Shown here one piece after another: positions 14,643 to 24,344 of a DNA stretch of 41,101 nucleotides. The notes under the pieces are model-generated. The model worked only from the letters and a program-made list of their open reading frames with translations, was not told the DNA's origin and did no database searches. The position numbers and the translations under genes were made by a program. The first letter of the stretch is position 1; each line of letters opens with the position of its first letter. Source of the stretch: a virus; the IMG/VR virus record IMGVR_UViG_3300028031_000006, positions 1-41,101 of that record; one strand, 5' to 3'.

Positions 14643-15314
14643 ATGGCTGCTTACGATCTACTTGATGTAGTTAATCAGACAATGCGTCGAGCGCGTCTGA
14701 TTAACTCGACTGACGATGTATTGACGACTTTGACGGACGCCGCTTTACAGGTAGACGTGGACGACACCGTAGATGCCATAAACGACACCCTCCGGGTTTT
14801 ATATTCTATATGTGACTTGATGCCGTATGAGACTTCTCAAGGCAGTATAACCTTGGTTGACGGTACCAGAGAATACGCGTTACCCGCAGGCTTGGTAACT
14901 ATAACTTCCCAGAGTTTTATGAACCAGACAGATGGGATTTCGCTAGTGCCTTATAAGGGCGGTTATGGCCAAATGTTCGAGGATCAGGTTCAGCCTGCTA
15001 ACTACACAGGGCAGCCTTCAAGGTGGGTCATTAATCCACAGAACAACATGATACGCTTGGACACGGTACCTCAAGCCGCTGAAGCGGGTGATCAGTACGA
15101 TTTTCTGTATAGTAAAGCAATTCGTAAAACGTTAGCCGCAGATACTTTTCCGTTTTCTAGTGATGTACTAGACGCTCTTATTCCGGCTTTTAAAGAGGCT
15201 TACCATAAGGGCAGTAATGGGGAGCTTAAGTACAACGCTGACACCTTCACTCTTGCTATGGGGCAAGCGGTGTCCGCTTTAACGCACAACCGCAAGTTCA
15301 CTAGTTATGCCTAG
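14643..15314 (+). CDS. Head-tail adaptor / tail tubular protein A-like
   Basis: 223 aa. N-terminal helices (DDTVDAINDTLRVLYSICDL) are followed by a beta segment (YETSQGSITLVDGTREYALPAG) and a later PSRWVINPQNNMIRLDTVPQ strand-turn pattern, all typical of podovirus adaptors such as T7 gp11-like proteins. These form the ring between portal and nozzle. The stop overlaps the start of the next gene by 8 bp. Confidence is limited because the assignment is from pattern and gene order. Confidence 0.65.
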   Translation: MAAYDLLDVVNQTMRRARLINSTDDVLTTLTDAALQVDVDDTVDAINDTLRVLYSICDLMPYETSQGSITLVDGTREYALPAGLVTITSQSFMNQTDGISLVPYKGGYGQMFEDQVQPANYTGQPSRWVINPQNNMIRLDTVPQAAEAGDQYDFLYSKAIRKTLAADTFPFSSDVLDALIPAFKEAYHKGSNGELKYNADTFTLAMGQAVSALTHNRKFTSYA

Positions 15315-17283
15315 GCATTTTAAGAAGGAACCCGACGACCAGAATTTTTCACTGAAGTTTGGCGGCGGGATAAATACCGCTAAAAGCGCGTTTGACATAG
15401 CTCCTAATGAGTGCGTAGATGGACTGAATTTTCGTCTACAACTGGATTCCGAGTCTTTCGTTCCCAGGCATCCGTCCTTACAAGTGGATATAGCGAATGC
15501 GGTGGACACAGAAAGCGTTAGCGAAGAGATTAACGGGTTTGCCCAACACGTGACTAGACTAGACAACGACGCTGGCATGGGTAGAGTACGTACCTTACTA
15601 CAGTCCGGTACGGGCTTTATGGAGTTTGATGTTTTACCTCAGACAAACGGCGCTCCCCAGGTATCGTTATCCAGTTACGTGTTTGCAGACGGGTTTACGA
15701 TAAATGCTAATTCTCGACTCAGAGGATACGCAGATTGGCACGCGTGGGACATAGGTAAAGAATTACTGATAACCGACTTAGAGCTTCTCACTCCGGTTTT
15801 TTTATGGAACCCCGTATCCAGTACAGCGACGGTATTAACCGCCGGAGGTAGCGACTTTTTCGCTAAATACTGTCTAGTGGATAACGACCGCGCATGGTTC
15901 TCGTACATTAAGAGTGGGGCCTCTGGAGTAGTCACGCCTCACATGGTTGTAGCGTCGAAGGTGGAAGATGTGCTTAGCTTATCCGTGGCGAACAAACCGT
16001 CATCCGCGATAGGCGCTGACGACCCGTTTTTCTTTTTGACCCCAGATTTTTCTTCAGTAGGGCAGCCTATCGCAGCGTTAGGCCTTAAGGTTTTTCCTAC
16101 TTCGGGATCTTCTATGTTCATATTATCGGGGTCGAGTTCTAACGACTTTTTCTTGTCCCCTTTGTTCGGAGGTAGTGCGGGTGCTACTTCCGATCAGCAC
16201 GCGGTACTGGCTGAGAATGATGTACTGTACGCGAGTGAAGAAGGCATACAGACCTTAGCGGGTACGGAAGCGTTTGGTGACGTAGAGAACGACGATGTAT
16301 CTCGTAAAGTCAAGAATTACTTCAGTTCGGCCCGTGGAGAGTTTAGGCCATCAACCCCTCTAACTTTCTCTGATTCTAGTTTAGACCCCTACTCCGTGAC
16401 GTATAACACGGTAGATGACTACCGCATTCTAAGGACGTTGTATCTAGCGTACCTGGATACGATTAGTACCTTATTCGTATTGCTGAAAATAAGTAACAGG
16501 ACTTCTACTACTCCTTTAAATAAAGACGGGTTTTTGTGGTCTTTTTACAAGTCTTTCCATAATCAAAAAGCGAAAGACGTTAGCTTATTGAAGTCCGGGG
16601 AAGATGTATCCGGCTGGGCTAAACTCGATTTCTCGGGGGTTGTCAGTAGGGCGGCTAGCGACGGTGCCAATTTCGGGGCTACGGATGTCGTACCTTTTTA
16701 CGTGGTAACGGACTCGCCTTCTAGCGGCACTCCCAACGTGGGGGCGTTAACTAAGACCATGCTACTGTTAGCCGGAACCAGGGGGGTAGATCCGCCCCAG
16801 AGTAAAGCCATTGTATACCCTTGGCCCTACTACGCTAACTCCAGTACTGGCGGGGCGTTCGACAGACGGGGAGACTTTACGCTGCAAAAGACGTCTGGCA
16901 GCTTAAGTACTCAAGTACTTATGAACACGGTGTCTTCCACCTCTGACATACGGAGCAGTAGGCTGTCTAAAGTCATAAGCCCTCCGTCAGGCATGTCGTT
17001 TAGTGATTTTACTGGAGTGGTTAACTACATACCCAGATCAGAGAATGAAGTTACTTTAACGATTGCTTTTGTTTTGGTCGGTAAGCGAGCAAAAATACAT
17101 AAAGCGAGTGTATCCCTCAGAGGTTACTCGTCAGGGCAGGGTGACGCCCCGTCCAGGACACTGCCTATATCCAAGATTTTCGGGATTCCGAATCTCCCTC
17201 AGGGTGCAGTGCAGGTAGGCGTGGAAGTCAACAGCAAGTACGATTTCGAAGTACTGAGTATAGAGTTCAATGCCAAAGGGTAA
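15307..17283 (+). CDS. Tail nozzle-like beta-propeller virion protein
   Basis: 658 aa, almost entirely predicted beta strand with few helices. The N-terminal FGGGINTAKSAFDIAPNECV plus a nearby NFR is the kind of opening seen in T7 gp12-like and P22 gp10-like nozzle or stabilisation proteins. It follows the adaptor as in other podophages. It would form the distal tail tube through which DNA leaves. It overlaps the next gene by 14 bp. Other beta-rich tail proteins cannot be excluded. Confidence 0.65.
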   Translation: MPRHFKKEPDDQNFSLKFGGGINTAKSAFDIAPNECVDGLNFRLQLDSESFVPRHPSLQVDIANAVDTESVSEEINGFAQHVTRLDNDAGMGRVRTLLQSGTGFMEFDVLPQTNGAPQVSLSSYVFADGFTINANSRLRGYADWHAWDIGKELLITDLELLTPVFLWNPVSSTATVLTAGGSDFFAKYCLVDNDRAWFSYIKSGASGVVTPHMVVASKVEDVLSLSVANKPSSAIGADDPFFFLTPDFSSVGQPIAALGLKVFPTSGSSMFILSGSSSNDFFLSPLFGGSAGATSDQHAVLAENDVLYASEEGIQTLAGTEAFGDVENDDVSRKVKNYFSSARGEFRPSTPLTFSDSSLDPYSVTYNTVDDYRILRTLYLAYLDTISTLFVLLKISNRTSTTPLNKDGFLWSFYKSFHNQKAKDVSLLKSGEDVSGWAKLDFSGVVSRAASDGANFGATDVVPFYVVTDSPSSGTPNVGALTKTMLLLAGTRGVDPPQSKAIVYPWPYYANSSTGGAFDRRGDFTLQKTSGSLSTQVLMNTVSSTSDIRSSRLSKVISPPSGMSFSDFTGVVNYIPRSENEVTLTIAFVLVGKRAKIHKASVSLRGYSSGQGDAPSRTLPISKIFGIPNLPQGAVQVGVEVNSKYDFEVLSIEFNAKG

Positions 17284-17818
17284 TCGTAAAAGGGTGTCAG
17301 TGAAACGCGCCATAAGGGCGTTCGGACGTAAAAGTTTTTCGTATGGGGAGCTACGGGACTCGGATTATCGCTGGCTGTACGTCGCGTACCAAGAAGGCGT
17401 GTTCGATGGGATTAGCATTCCTGAAGACCTAGAGCCGGTAGGATTTCTGGAGTTCTTCAAGCCTTTACAGCGAGACTACGGGCTAGTGGTATACAGAGGT
17501 AGAGGCGGAAAGCCTTTGATCATGTTCGTGTTCACTTCGTTCCAGACAGCGGTAAAAGAAATTAAAACGTTCCCTATGCCTTGGGCAACGTGCGTCAGTA
17601 ACGTACTCTGTGCCGTACATTTCTATGGTCGAGGCTCCCAAAGTTTCAACTTGGCAAGTATTGTTAAAGAAGATGAAGCTAAGTTCTTCAGGCACTTGAT
17701 CAAGTACGGAGTGGTGCGTAAAGTAGGTATTATCGAAAACGCTTTTGACGGACTAGACGGGTACTACTTTCAGGGTAAAAAGATGGAGACCCCGTGGCTA
17801 AAGCCCTTAAACATGTAG
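17270..17818 (+). CDS. Hypothetical virion-region protein, 182 aa
   Basis: Basic N terminus (KRVSVKRAIRAFGRK) and a mixed alpha/beta middle with FPMPWATCVSNVLCAVHFYG and later EDEAKFFRHLIKYG. The layout is reminiscent of the GNAT-like small internal proteins seen at this place in T7-like phages, but I cannot see a clear acetyl-CoA motif. It overlaps both neighbours (14 and 25 bp), so all three are co-translated. Confidence 0.65.
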   Translation: MPKGNRKRVSVKRAIRAFGRKSFSYGELRDSDYRWLYVAYQEGVFDGISIPEDLEPVGFLEFFKPLQRDYGLVVYRGRGGKPLIMFVFTSFQTAVKEIKTFPMPWATCVSNVLCAVHFYGRGSQSFNLASIVKEDEAKFFRHLIKYGVVRKVGIIENAFDGLDGYYFQGKKMETPWLKPLNM

Positions 17819-18282
17819 ACTCGTACCCTGAGTTGGCCGACGCATCAGCACTTCAACGCATATTATTGACAGAAGGCAGGAGCCCTGACGAGCTTCCTTT
17901 GCAACACCATTTCAGTGAAAGCAAGTATACCCGCGTAGTAAAGATACCGAAAGGCTACTGGGTAGTAGGTAAAGTCCACAGGGAGAAAACACTTAACATC
18001 TTGATGCAAGGAGAGTTACTGTACTACTCAGGTTTTAAAAAGCAACCTCAACGTCTTAAAGCACCTGCGGTGTTCGAATCCGAAGCTGGACAACGTAAAA
18101 TAGTGGTTGCTTTGTCCAACGTTGTTTTCGCTAATGTACACGTTACAGATGAGACTGACTTGGTTAAATTGGAAAAACGGTTTATAATACCGGAGCATGA
18201 GCTATTGGAAAGTGACCATGACCCTGAAAAGTATATGTTTGTCTTGCACAAAGACAGTACTGAACTACTGCCTAGGTATTAA
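17794..18282 (+). CDS. Cupin-like virion-region protein
   Basis: 162 aa. Residues about 45-125 (VVKIPKGYWVVGKVHREKTL, NILMQGELL, KAPAVFESEAGQRK, VVFANVHVTDETDL) give the double-stranded beta-helix pattern of a family of cupin-fold proteins that recur beside podovirus tail genes. The metal-binding His set is incomplete (GKVHRE, then NVHVTD), so enzymatic activity is doubtful. The family's role in the phage is unknown to me; a structural part in the virion is plausible. Confidence 0.7.
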   Translation: MAKALKHVDSYPELADASALQRILLTEGRSPDELPLQHHFSESKYTRVVKIPKGYWVVGKVHREKTLNILMQGELLYYSGFKKQPQRLKAPAVFESEAGQRKIVVALSNVVFANVHVTDETDLVKLEKRFIIPEHELLESDHDPEKYMFVLHKDSTELLPRY

Positions 18283-18285
18283 CTA

Positions 18286-19434
18286 ATGTCATGGGCTAAT
18301 GTCGTAGGCGTTGGCATATCCTTAGCGGGGGCTAGTTCTAGCAGAAGAAGAGCACGTGAGGCTTCAGGCGTTTCGCGAGAAAATGCTGCGAGGGTTAACG
18401 CGACAATACCTTCACAAGGTAGCTTCGTGGGCGCGGGTATAGGTGGCCCGAGTTTTACGTTTGGAGGCCCTACAGGGAGTAACGGACAGTTAGTAGGCAG
18501 TTCCGCTAACCCGTTATCCGCAACACTCGGCATAGCCGAACAAGGTTCGACTTCCAGTGCGGGGGTTTTCCGTGATCCGACAACGGGTGTTATATTTAAC
18601 GGGCTAACGGGGGAACCTATTAATAGCGGAGCCTTCGTAGGAGAAAATCAGTCGTTTTTAGATATCAATATACCTAACTTTGCCCCTAATTTCGGAGCAC
18701 TGGGCGCGATAAACTCTGAGTTGACTTCATTAGGAAATAGGTTTAATGAAGCAGGACAAGCAACTAGCTCCGATCTGTTAGAGATAGCAGACCAAGCAGG
18801 CGAGTTACTTCCTCGTGTTGCAACAGGCGCTTCAGAGATAAGAGAAGCACGCAGAAACCAGCTAAATAACGCTGAGTCTGCATCGATTGGTGACCTACGA
18901 GAGTCCATCAACCGACGCAGGTTATCCGGTTCTTCCTTTGCGAACGACAGTATCTCCCGATCACAAGCAGAATTTGGCGAACGACGGGCGGAAGCAGATG
19001 CGTTATCATCTTTAGAAGAGATAACAGCGACTGCCCAAATACTAGGGTTCCAGTCCCAAGTTATAAATCAAGCAGGCAATCAGTTGTTGGCAGCATTGGG
19101 TGGCGAGTTAAGCACCTTACAACAACGGAGCTCGAATGAGCAGTTTCGCATAGGCGCGACGCTACAAGCTAATCAGTTGCAGTTTGCAGCCGAAGCACAG
19201 GCACTGTCATTAGCTTTCCAAGGGCAGCAAATAGCTCAAGACTACATAACCAGCTTACTTCAGATAGCTAATGGTGCGACGGACATACAGGCGTCAGCTT
19301 TGACTAATCAATCGAGCCTAGATGCCGGGTTCGCGAACGCAGGGTTAGCGGCTATAGGTGGTTTATCTGGTGGTGGCGCAGGCGGTGGGAGCCGAGATGA
19401 CCTCCTTGATGCTCAAGTAGGAGGGTCGATATAA
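18286..19434 (+). CDS. Putative internal virion / DNA ejection protein 1
   Basis: 382 aa. The Gly/Ser-rich N terminus starts MSWANVVGVGISLAGASSSR; residues ~125-345 are long Ala/Gln/Glu helices; the C terminus is Gly-rich. Composition and position (first of three Ala/Gln-rich genes ending the rightward unit) fit podovirus ejection proteins that leave the head to form a trans-envelope channel. The stop overlaps the next ATG. No sequence family is recognised with certainty. Confidence 0.6.
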   Translation: MSWANVVGVGISLAGASSSRRRAREASGVSRENAARVNATIPSQGSFVGAGIGGPSFTFGGPTGSNGQLVGSSANPLSATLGIAEQGSTSSAGVFRDPTTGVIFNGLTGEPINSGAFVGENQSFLDINIPNFAPNFGALGAINSELTSLGNRFNEAGQATSSDLLEIADQAGELLPRVATGASEIREARRNQLNNAESASIGDLRESINRRRLSGSSFANDSISRSQAEFGERRAEADALSSLEEITATAQILGFQSQVINQAGNQLLAALGGELSTLQQRSSNEQFRIGATLQANQLQFAAEAQALSLAFQGQQIAQDYITSLLQIANGATDIQASALTNQSSLDAGFANAGLAAIGGLSGGGAGGGSRDDLLDAQVGGSI

Positions 19435-20396
19435 TGGTTAACCAGATACAAGTACCGAATTTCGCAGGCACTATTCAAAATGGTATTCAATTGCGTCAGC
19501 AAGGCAAGCGGGACGAGCTAGCGCGTCGACAACAGGGCAATAAAGTCAGCCAACAAGAACAAGCTAAAGCGTTCAAGATATACAACGATGGTGCGGCTAA
19601 GATACGTGAAGGTATCGAGACCATGACTGCGTTCGCAGCTTCCAGTCCCGAGCAGGATCTAAGGCAGCTGTCTGAGTTTAATAAGCTCTTAGCGGGTTCA
19701 GCGCAACAGATAGACAACGTGGGTGCCCAACTGGGCATACTGGGTCCAAGTCTCGTTCAAGAAATACAGCAAGCGTTTCAAACTGTGCAGTCTGGTACTG
19801 AGATTGCTACTAATGCAGGCACTCTATCCGGTATTCAAACTAACGCACAAACAGCCGCTACTGATCAGGTAGCCCAAGGCAGCGCAGCAGGTGTTCAAGC
19901 GGCAACCTCCGCTAATACCCAAGCAGTAACGGCGCAGCAGCTTGGCACTCCTGCGGTAGTAGGCGCTAACGCGGCTGCTCAGGCTAACACGCAGTTAGCC
20001 GGAACGGATCAAGCGGCTATAGGCGTAGCCGATGCCCAACAAACCGTGGCTAAGCAGCAAGAGCTGTTTGATTTCGTGCAGCGCGAGTTCGGTTTAACCG
20101 GTGAAGATGCGATCAATGCCAAGAAACAGATATTCGGTTTAGATGAAAAAGGGCTGGATGTAGCTAAACTGGAAATAGCCGTTAACCAGATGGGCCCCGA
20201 AGTCCGGGCTAAGATGGAGAACGATCAGCCGTTGACTCCACAAGAGTTCCAATTGTTCATAGCGACAATGAAGCAACTAAACTCGTCTGATTCTTTAGTG
20301 CAACAGTTGCAACAGGCTTTCGGAAACCAGCCGCAACGCGGTGGTCTGACCGAGGCACAAAAGGCAGAGCAACAACAGTTACGGAATAACCAATAG
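19434..20396 (+). CDS. Putative internal virion / DNA ejection protein 2
   Basis: 320 aa, exceptionally rich in Gln and Ala (for example GTPAVVGANAAAQANTQLAG), mostly helical. A central region of about 150 residues has loose repeats of N/T-A-Q-T-A type. It shares the start/stop overlap with ejection protein 1. The Gln-rich C terminus ends EQQQLRNNQ. The role is by analogy with internal virion proteins. Confidence 0.6.
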   Translation: MVNQIQVPNFAGTIQNGIQLRQQGKRDELARRQQGNKVSQQEQAKAFKIYNDGAAKIREGIETMTAFAASSPEQDLRQLSEFNKLLAGSAQQIDNVGAQLGILGPSLVQEIQQAFQTVQSGTEIATNAGTLSGIQTNAQTAATDQVAQGSAAGVQAATSANTQAVTAQQLGTPAVVGANAAAQANTQLAGTDQAAIGVADAQQTVAKQQELFDFVQREFGLTGEDAINAKKQIFGLDEKGLDVAKLEIAVNQMGPEVRAKMENDQPLTPQEFQLFIATMKQLNSSDSLVQQLQQAFGNQPQRGGLTEAQKAEQQQLRNNQ

Positions 20397-20405
20397 GGTG
20401 GGTTT

Positions 20406-23400
20406 ATGCTTACCCCAGAACAGCAAAAGAGACTGGACGAACTGGATCGGCTTGAAGCCGCCGCAGCTACATCGTTCATACCTGAAACCGTATCGCCTAC
20501 CCCGTCCACGACGCAAGCGGGAGACCGGAACCGACTCTTAAAAGACCAGCAGCTTGTTAAACGGGCGCAAGCTAACGGCGTTACGGCTCAACAACAGTTC
20601 GATAATGAACAAAACGCACCTCTCCCTCAAAAAGCCGCACAACCTTTAGTACCGGACAGCACTATATTCTCTCGTTTCAGTAAGCGGTTTAACGAGAGTT
20701 CAGACCAGATTGCCAAGATACCCACTGAGATTGAAGGCGACTCTTCTGCTTTAATGGGCATCCTTAAAAGTGCGATACACCCTGAAACCACCCGAGCGTT
20801 GTTCGGGCAAGAAGGCGTAGATAAGCAAGCACGCGACTTTAAGGACTTAGGTAACACTCTTAAGAAGGGTGTACTGACCCCACTTAGCGGCCTTGACGCG
20901 GTAGTGTTTTCACTGACCGGTGGGCCGCTAGGAGAAGCTATCCGCAAGGTGCCGCCAGGTGAACGCCAGATAAGTATGACGGAGTTCGAAGAACCCTTAA
21001 CAGTTAACACTACTCCCGAGTCAATCGAGCAGGAAGCGTCCACATTCGAAGAAGCGGTCACGATGCTCGGTATCCCTGGAACAGGCCCCGCAGTAATGGC
21101 GATTGCCAAAGGCTTATCCAAGACTGCCGGTAAAACGGAGGCAGTTCAAGGAGTGCTTAAGACCCTGCAAAAGGACGACCCTCGTTTGCGTAAAGCAGGT
21201 GCAGAGCCATTCGGCAATGAAGAATTTGATATCGTGTTAAGTGATAAAGTGATGAAGCAGTTGAACGAGGATGCGGTTAAAGCCTTACGGGGAGCACCGC
21301 CTTCTGATCAACGTGTTTTCTTGGACATAGCAGATGGGTTAGAGGATGGCACTATAGACCCTTCTCGCATATCAGGTATATTGAACAAGCATGATATGGA
21401 CGCGAACACCTTTGTAGAGATATTCTTAGCCACTGGTTCAGGTGCCGGTCGCACGCTTAACCGTTTCTCAGCTACTTCAAAGGCACTGTCAAAGGCGTTC
21501 AAAGCCGATAATCCTGAACTGGCTGTTAAGCTGGCGAAGGAAGCAAAGGATGCTGATTTTGGAGGTAAACTGTTCCGAGGCATCCAGAAGACGGACGAGT
21601 TTCGGCGATTAGCAGGAACGTCACAACTGGTAACGGCGATCCGTAACGCGACTGTCACTCCGGTAGTAGCCGCAGTGGGTGCGATCGATAAGTCGTTTGA
21701 GATACTGCTCCGTGGAAGCTTTACCAAGGACGCGTGGTCGGACGCTCTTGGAGTGATAGGTCAAGCGCCCAATGCTGCCAAGCAGGGTTTACCGTTTACG
21801 GGTAATGCACAGAAGATATTCAACAAACTGGATGAAGTACCTAGTTCTGCGTTGAACGTGTCTAAGAAAGAAGAATTCTTGAGTAACGTCGGCATCGCGG
21901 ATGCGAACATCCCAACAGGTGGTGCAGCCGACAAACTCGGTCAGTCTCGTAAAGCTTTCAAAGAGGGTAACGTACTTGAAGGAACCGGTGAGGCACTAGA
22001 CGCCTTAGGCAATGTCACAAAACGTGGCCTCACAGTGTTCAATCGAGCACAAGAAAAGATCATGCGCGTGGGTGCGCTGTCTCTTCGTCTTGCACAGATT
22101 AAAGGCGTTAAGTCAGTCGATGACGTGGACTTCGCTAAACTCACTCAGGCTGAGATTGAAGAAGCGGTAGACTTCGCACTGGAAGTTACTTTTGCTAAGA
22201 ACCCTACGTCCCAAGTTATGAAGGATGTTCTGGGAGGTCTTAAGAGCATCGCGCCCTTGTCCACGGCAGAAGCTCCTTACATTCGTTTTATGTTCTACAA
22301 CGCCCCGCGCTGGATAGTTAACCACTCACCCATTGGCGCTGCTAAGGTGTTCGGCCCTAAGAACCTTAAAGCACTGGCTAATGGGGACACACAGAGAACC
22401 GCTAAGATATTATCCGAAGCGGCTACGGGTAGTATGCTTATCTCCGTTGCTGCTCAGATAAACCGGAGTGAAGCGTCGGGGGATAGAACCGGCGAGATAG
22501 TACGGGAGGATGGTAGCGTCGTACCCGTAAGGTCTTATGCCCCGTTAGCACCCTACTTACTAATTGCCAAGATAATTGAAGACCCGAGCAGCGTACAACC
22601 ACGTGACTACGTGGAACTTTTAACCAGTATGCGCACGGATAAAGACACGCCTTCTGGAGTATTGGGTGACGTTCTGCAAGCCGAGAACGCAGAAGAGGTA
22701 GAGAAAGCGGTCAACGGTTTAGCGGCGAATTACCTTGGCATGTTTACCGTACCCTTTAGAATGGCTAAGGACGTGGTATCGATCTTTGACCCCGAAGAAG
22801 CCATTCAACGTGACACTCGAAACGGCGGTATATTGGATAAAGCTAAAGACAACATCCCGTTTCTCAGTCAGGAGCTTGACCCCGTTCAGAGTTTGTTTGA
22901 GCCTGGCCCTAAGATACAAGACAGCCCGAAATTCTTAGATAGTATTGCCGATAAAGTGCCGGGTAACATCGCACCGATCGCAAGACAACTGACCGGTGTA
23001 ACGATAAACTATCGACCGGAAGTGGAGCAAGCGGTTGTCGCTGCGGGGCTTAACCCTAGTAGGTTGTATCCTAAAACAGGCGTTAAGGAAGCGGACGAAT
23101 TTATCACACGCGTTGTAGGAGAACTGGCAGAACGTAACGCACAACTGGAACTAGCTGGCGACGAATACAAGAGTCAGACCACTAAAGCTGGTCAAGCTAT
23201 CTACCTTAAAGCGATGTTCGCGAAGTATAAAGCACTGGCTAAGATGCAGATGAAGCAGGAAGATCCGCAGTTGTACCTACGTTCCCAGATAGAGGCTAAC
23301 TTAACTGAACTTGAGAAGCAGTTTCTTGACGAGTCTGGGTTCTTGCAGAACTCTAAACTGCAAAGTCCTACAGGACTTGAGAACTTCATCCAGACAGGTA

Positions 23401-23474
23401 ACGTGGAACCACAGCCCCTTCGTGTCAACATCCATGAGCCTAAGCCCCCCGTAACCATCACTCCGACTCGATAA
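20406..23474 (+). CDS. Large internal virion / DNA ejection protein 3
   Basis: 1022 aa, the largest gene and the last of the rightward unit. It is largely helical, with an N-terminal MLTPEQQKRLDELDRLEAAA coiled segment, a long charged middle, hydrophobic helices near residues 670-690 and 710-730, and a Pro-rich end. T7 gp16-like and related ejection proteins have this size and place. I see no transglycosylase motif (no clear ES plus downstream pattern). Its 3' end overlaps the convergent gene 23458-23754 by 17 bp. Confidence 0.65.
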   Translation: MLTPEQQKRLDELDRLEAAAATSFIPETVSPTPSTTQAGDRNRLLKDQQLVKRAQANGVTAQQQFDNEQNAPLPQKAAQPLVPDSTIFSRFSKRFNESSDQIAKIPTEIEGDSSALMGILKSAIHPETTRALFGQEGVDKQARDFKDLGNTLKKGVLTPLSGLDAVVFSLTGGPLGEAIRKVPPGERQISMTEFEEPLTVNTTPESIEQEASTFEEAVTMLGIPGTGPAVMAIAKGLSKTAGKTEAVQGVLKTLQKDDPRLRKAGAEPFGNEEFDIVLSDKVMKQLNEDAVKALRGAPPSDQRVFLDIADGLEDGTIDPSRISGILNKHDMDANTFVEIFLATGSGAGRTLNRFSATSKALSKAFKADNPELAVKLAKEAKDADFGGKLFRGIQKTDEFRRLAGTSQLVTAIRNATVTPVVAAVGAIDKSFEILLRGSFTKDAWSDALGVIGQAPNAAKQGLPFTGNAQKIFNKLDEVPSSALNVSKKEEFLSNVGIADANIPTGGAADKLGQSRKAFKEGNVLEGTGEALDALGNVTKRGLTVFNRAQEKIMRVGALSLRLAQIKGVKSVDDVDFAKLTQAEIEEAVDFALEVTFAKNPTSQVMKDVLGGLKSIAPLSTAEAPYIRFMFYNAPRWIVNHSPIGAAKVFGPKNLKALANGDTQRTAKILSEAATGSMLISVAAQINRSEASGDRTGEIVREDGSVVPVRSYAPLAPYLLIAKIIEDPSSVQPRDYVELLTSMRTDKDTPSGVLGDVLQAENAEEVEKAVNGLAANYLGMFTVPFRMAKDVVSIFDPEEAIQRDTRNGGILDKAKDNIPFLSQELDPVQSLFEPGPKIQDSPKFLDSIADKVPGNIAPIARQLTGVTINYRPEVEQAVVAAGLNPSRLYPKTGVKEADEFITRVVGELAERNAQLELAGDEYKSQTTKAGQAIYLKAMFAKYKALAKMQMKQEDPQLYLRSQIEANLTELEKQFLDESGFLQNSKLQSPTGLENFIQTGNVEPQPLRVNIHEPKPPVTITPTR

Positions 23475-23754
23475 CTTTATTATACTTTTCGATAAACTCA
23501 GGGTGCTCGATCAAGTAAAGCTGTAACGCCTTTAAAGCTCTCGCCGCCACACTGGTTAAGTGCAGACATAGGTCTTCTTCATTGTCCTGATCCAGATACT
23601 TATGCGAGTGTAAGTGCCCTTTCAGTTTTAAAAGCTCGTGGTTAACGCCTTTATCGTAGAAGCCTGCGCCATTCTTATGCTCGTTATTGCTGAAGGAGTA
23701 AAGTACAGCGTTATTTGCTGATCGCAGTAGCACTTGGTACTCGTCGTTGGTCAC
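23458..23754 (-). CDS. Hypothetical protein, 98 aa
   Basis: Last gene of the leftward replication unit. It is His-, Asn- and Leu-rich, helical, with no recognised family. The start is GTG at 23754, overlapping the previous TGA (GTGA). Its end runs 17 bp into the 3' end of the large ejection protein gene on the other strand; I see no bidirectional terminator between them. Confidence 0.7.
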   Translation of the reverse strand: MTNDEYQVLLRSANNAVLYSFSNNEHKNGAGFYDKGVNHELLKLKGHLHSHKYLDQDNEEDLCLHLTSVAARALKALQLYLIEHPEFIEKYNKVIESE

Positions 23755-24344
23755 CTATAACTCCACTGCCACGCCATAGCTTCTGCAATTCCGGTATACG
23801 TTCGAGAACGCTCTTTCCATCGATCTTTTCCAGACGGTAAATAATGCAGCCGTTGGCGTTCGTTATCGGGTAAGGTTAGCATGTGCGCTTTAACGTCATT
23901 GCTAGGCTCTAAAGGAGACAGGCCTTCTAGCCATAAGCACGTAGCTTTCTGTTCAGGGTGTCCGAACATCCAGGGTTGGACAACTTGCGTTTGACTTTTC
24001 CCTATGAGCCTTTTAGCGTACTTATGCATGATAGGGTTTTCTACCGCCTTTTTAGGAATGGGGGCGTCGAGTAGCAGTTTGAAGAACTCCGCTCCCTCGA
24101 ATAGCTTGAGCCACCTTTTAGCGTCTTTATGTAAATGGCATACGCCGGAGTTACAAAGGTACGTGCAATCAGGGTGGGCCACCATCAGGTCCCATCCGTC
24201 ATTCAAAACTTCACGCACGTCACCCTGGTAATGGTTCCCTTCTGTTTCACTAGGGAGTAAGTCGCAGCTCATTGCATCGTGACCTAAAGCCGAGAAAGCG
24301 TCACGTACTCTGCCTGAGTACTCACAGGCGACTAGGACCTTCAC
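23751..24344 (-). CDS. DNA cytosine methyltransferase-like protein
   Basis: 197 aa. VLVACEYSGRVRDAF (residues 3-17), SCDLLPSE (26-33) and GDVREVLNDGWDLMVAHPDC (41-60) match the short phage proteins commonly labelled DNA methyltransferase, with the AdoMet-site and 'P-P-C' regions. Here the usual PPC reads PDC (58-60), leaving a single candidate catalytic Cys60. The length is well short of full C5 methyltransferases and no target-recognition domain is obvious. It may modify phage DNA or bases, but activity is unproven. GTG start overlaps the helicase stop by 4 bp. Confidence 0.65.
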   Translation of the reverse strand: MKVLVACEYSGRVRDAFSALGHDAMSCDLLPSETEGNHYQGDVREVLNDGWDLMVAHPDCTYLCNSGVCHLHKDAKRWLKLFEGAEFFKLLLDAPIPKKAVENPIMHKYAKRLIGKSQTQVVQPWMFGHPEQKATCLWLEGLSPLEPSNDVKAHMLTLPDNERQRLHYLPSGKDRWKERSRTYTGIAEAMAWQWSYR

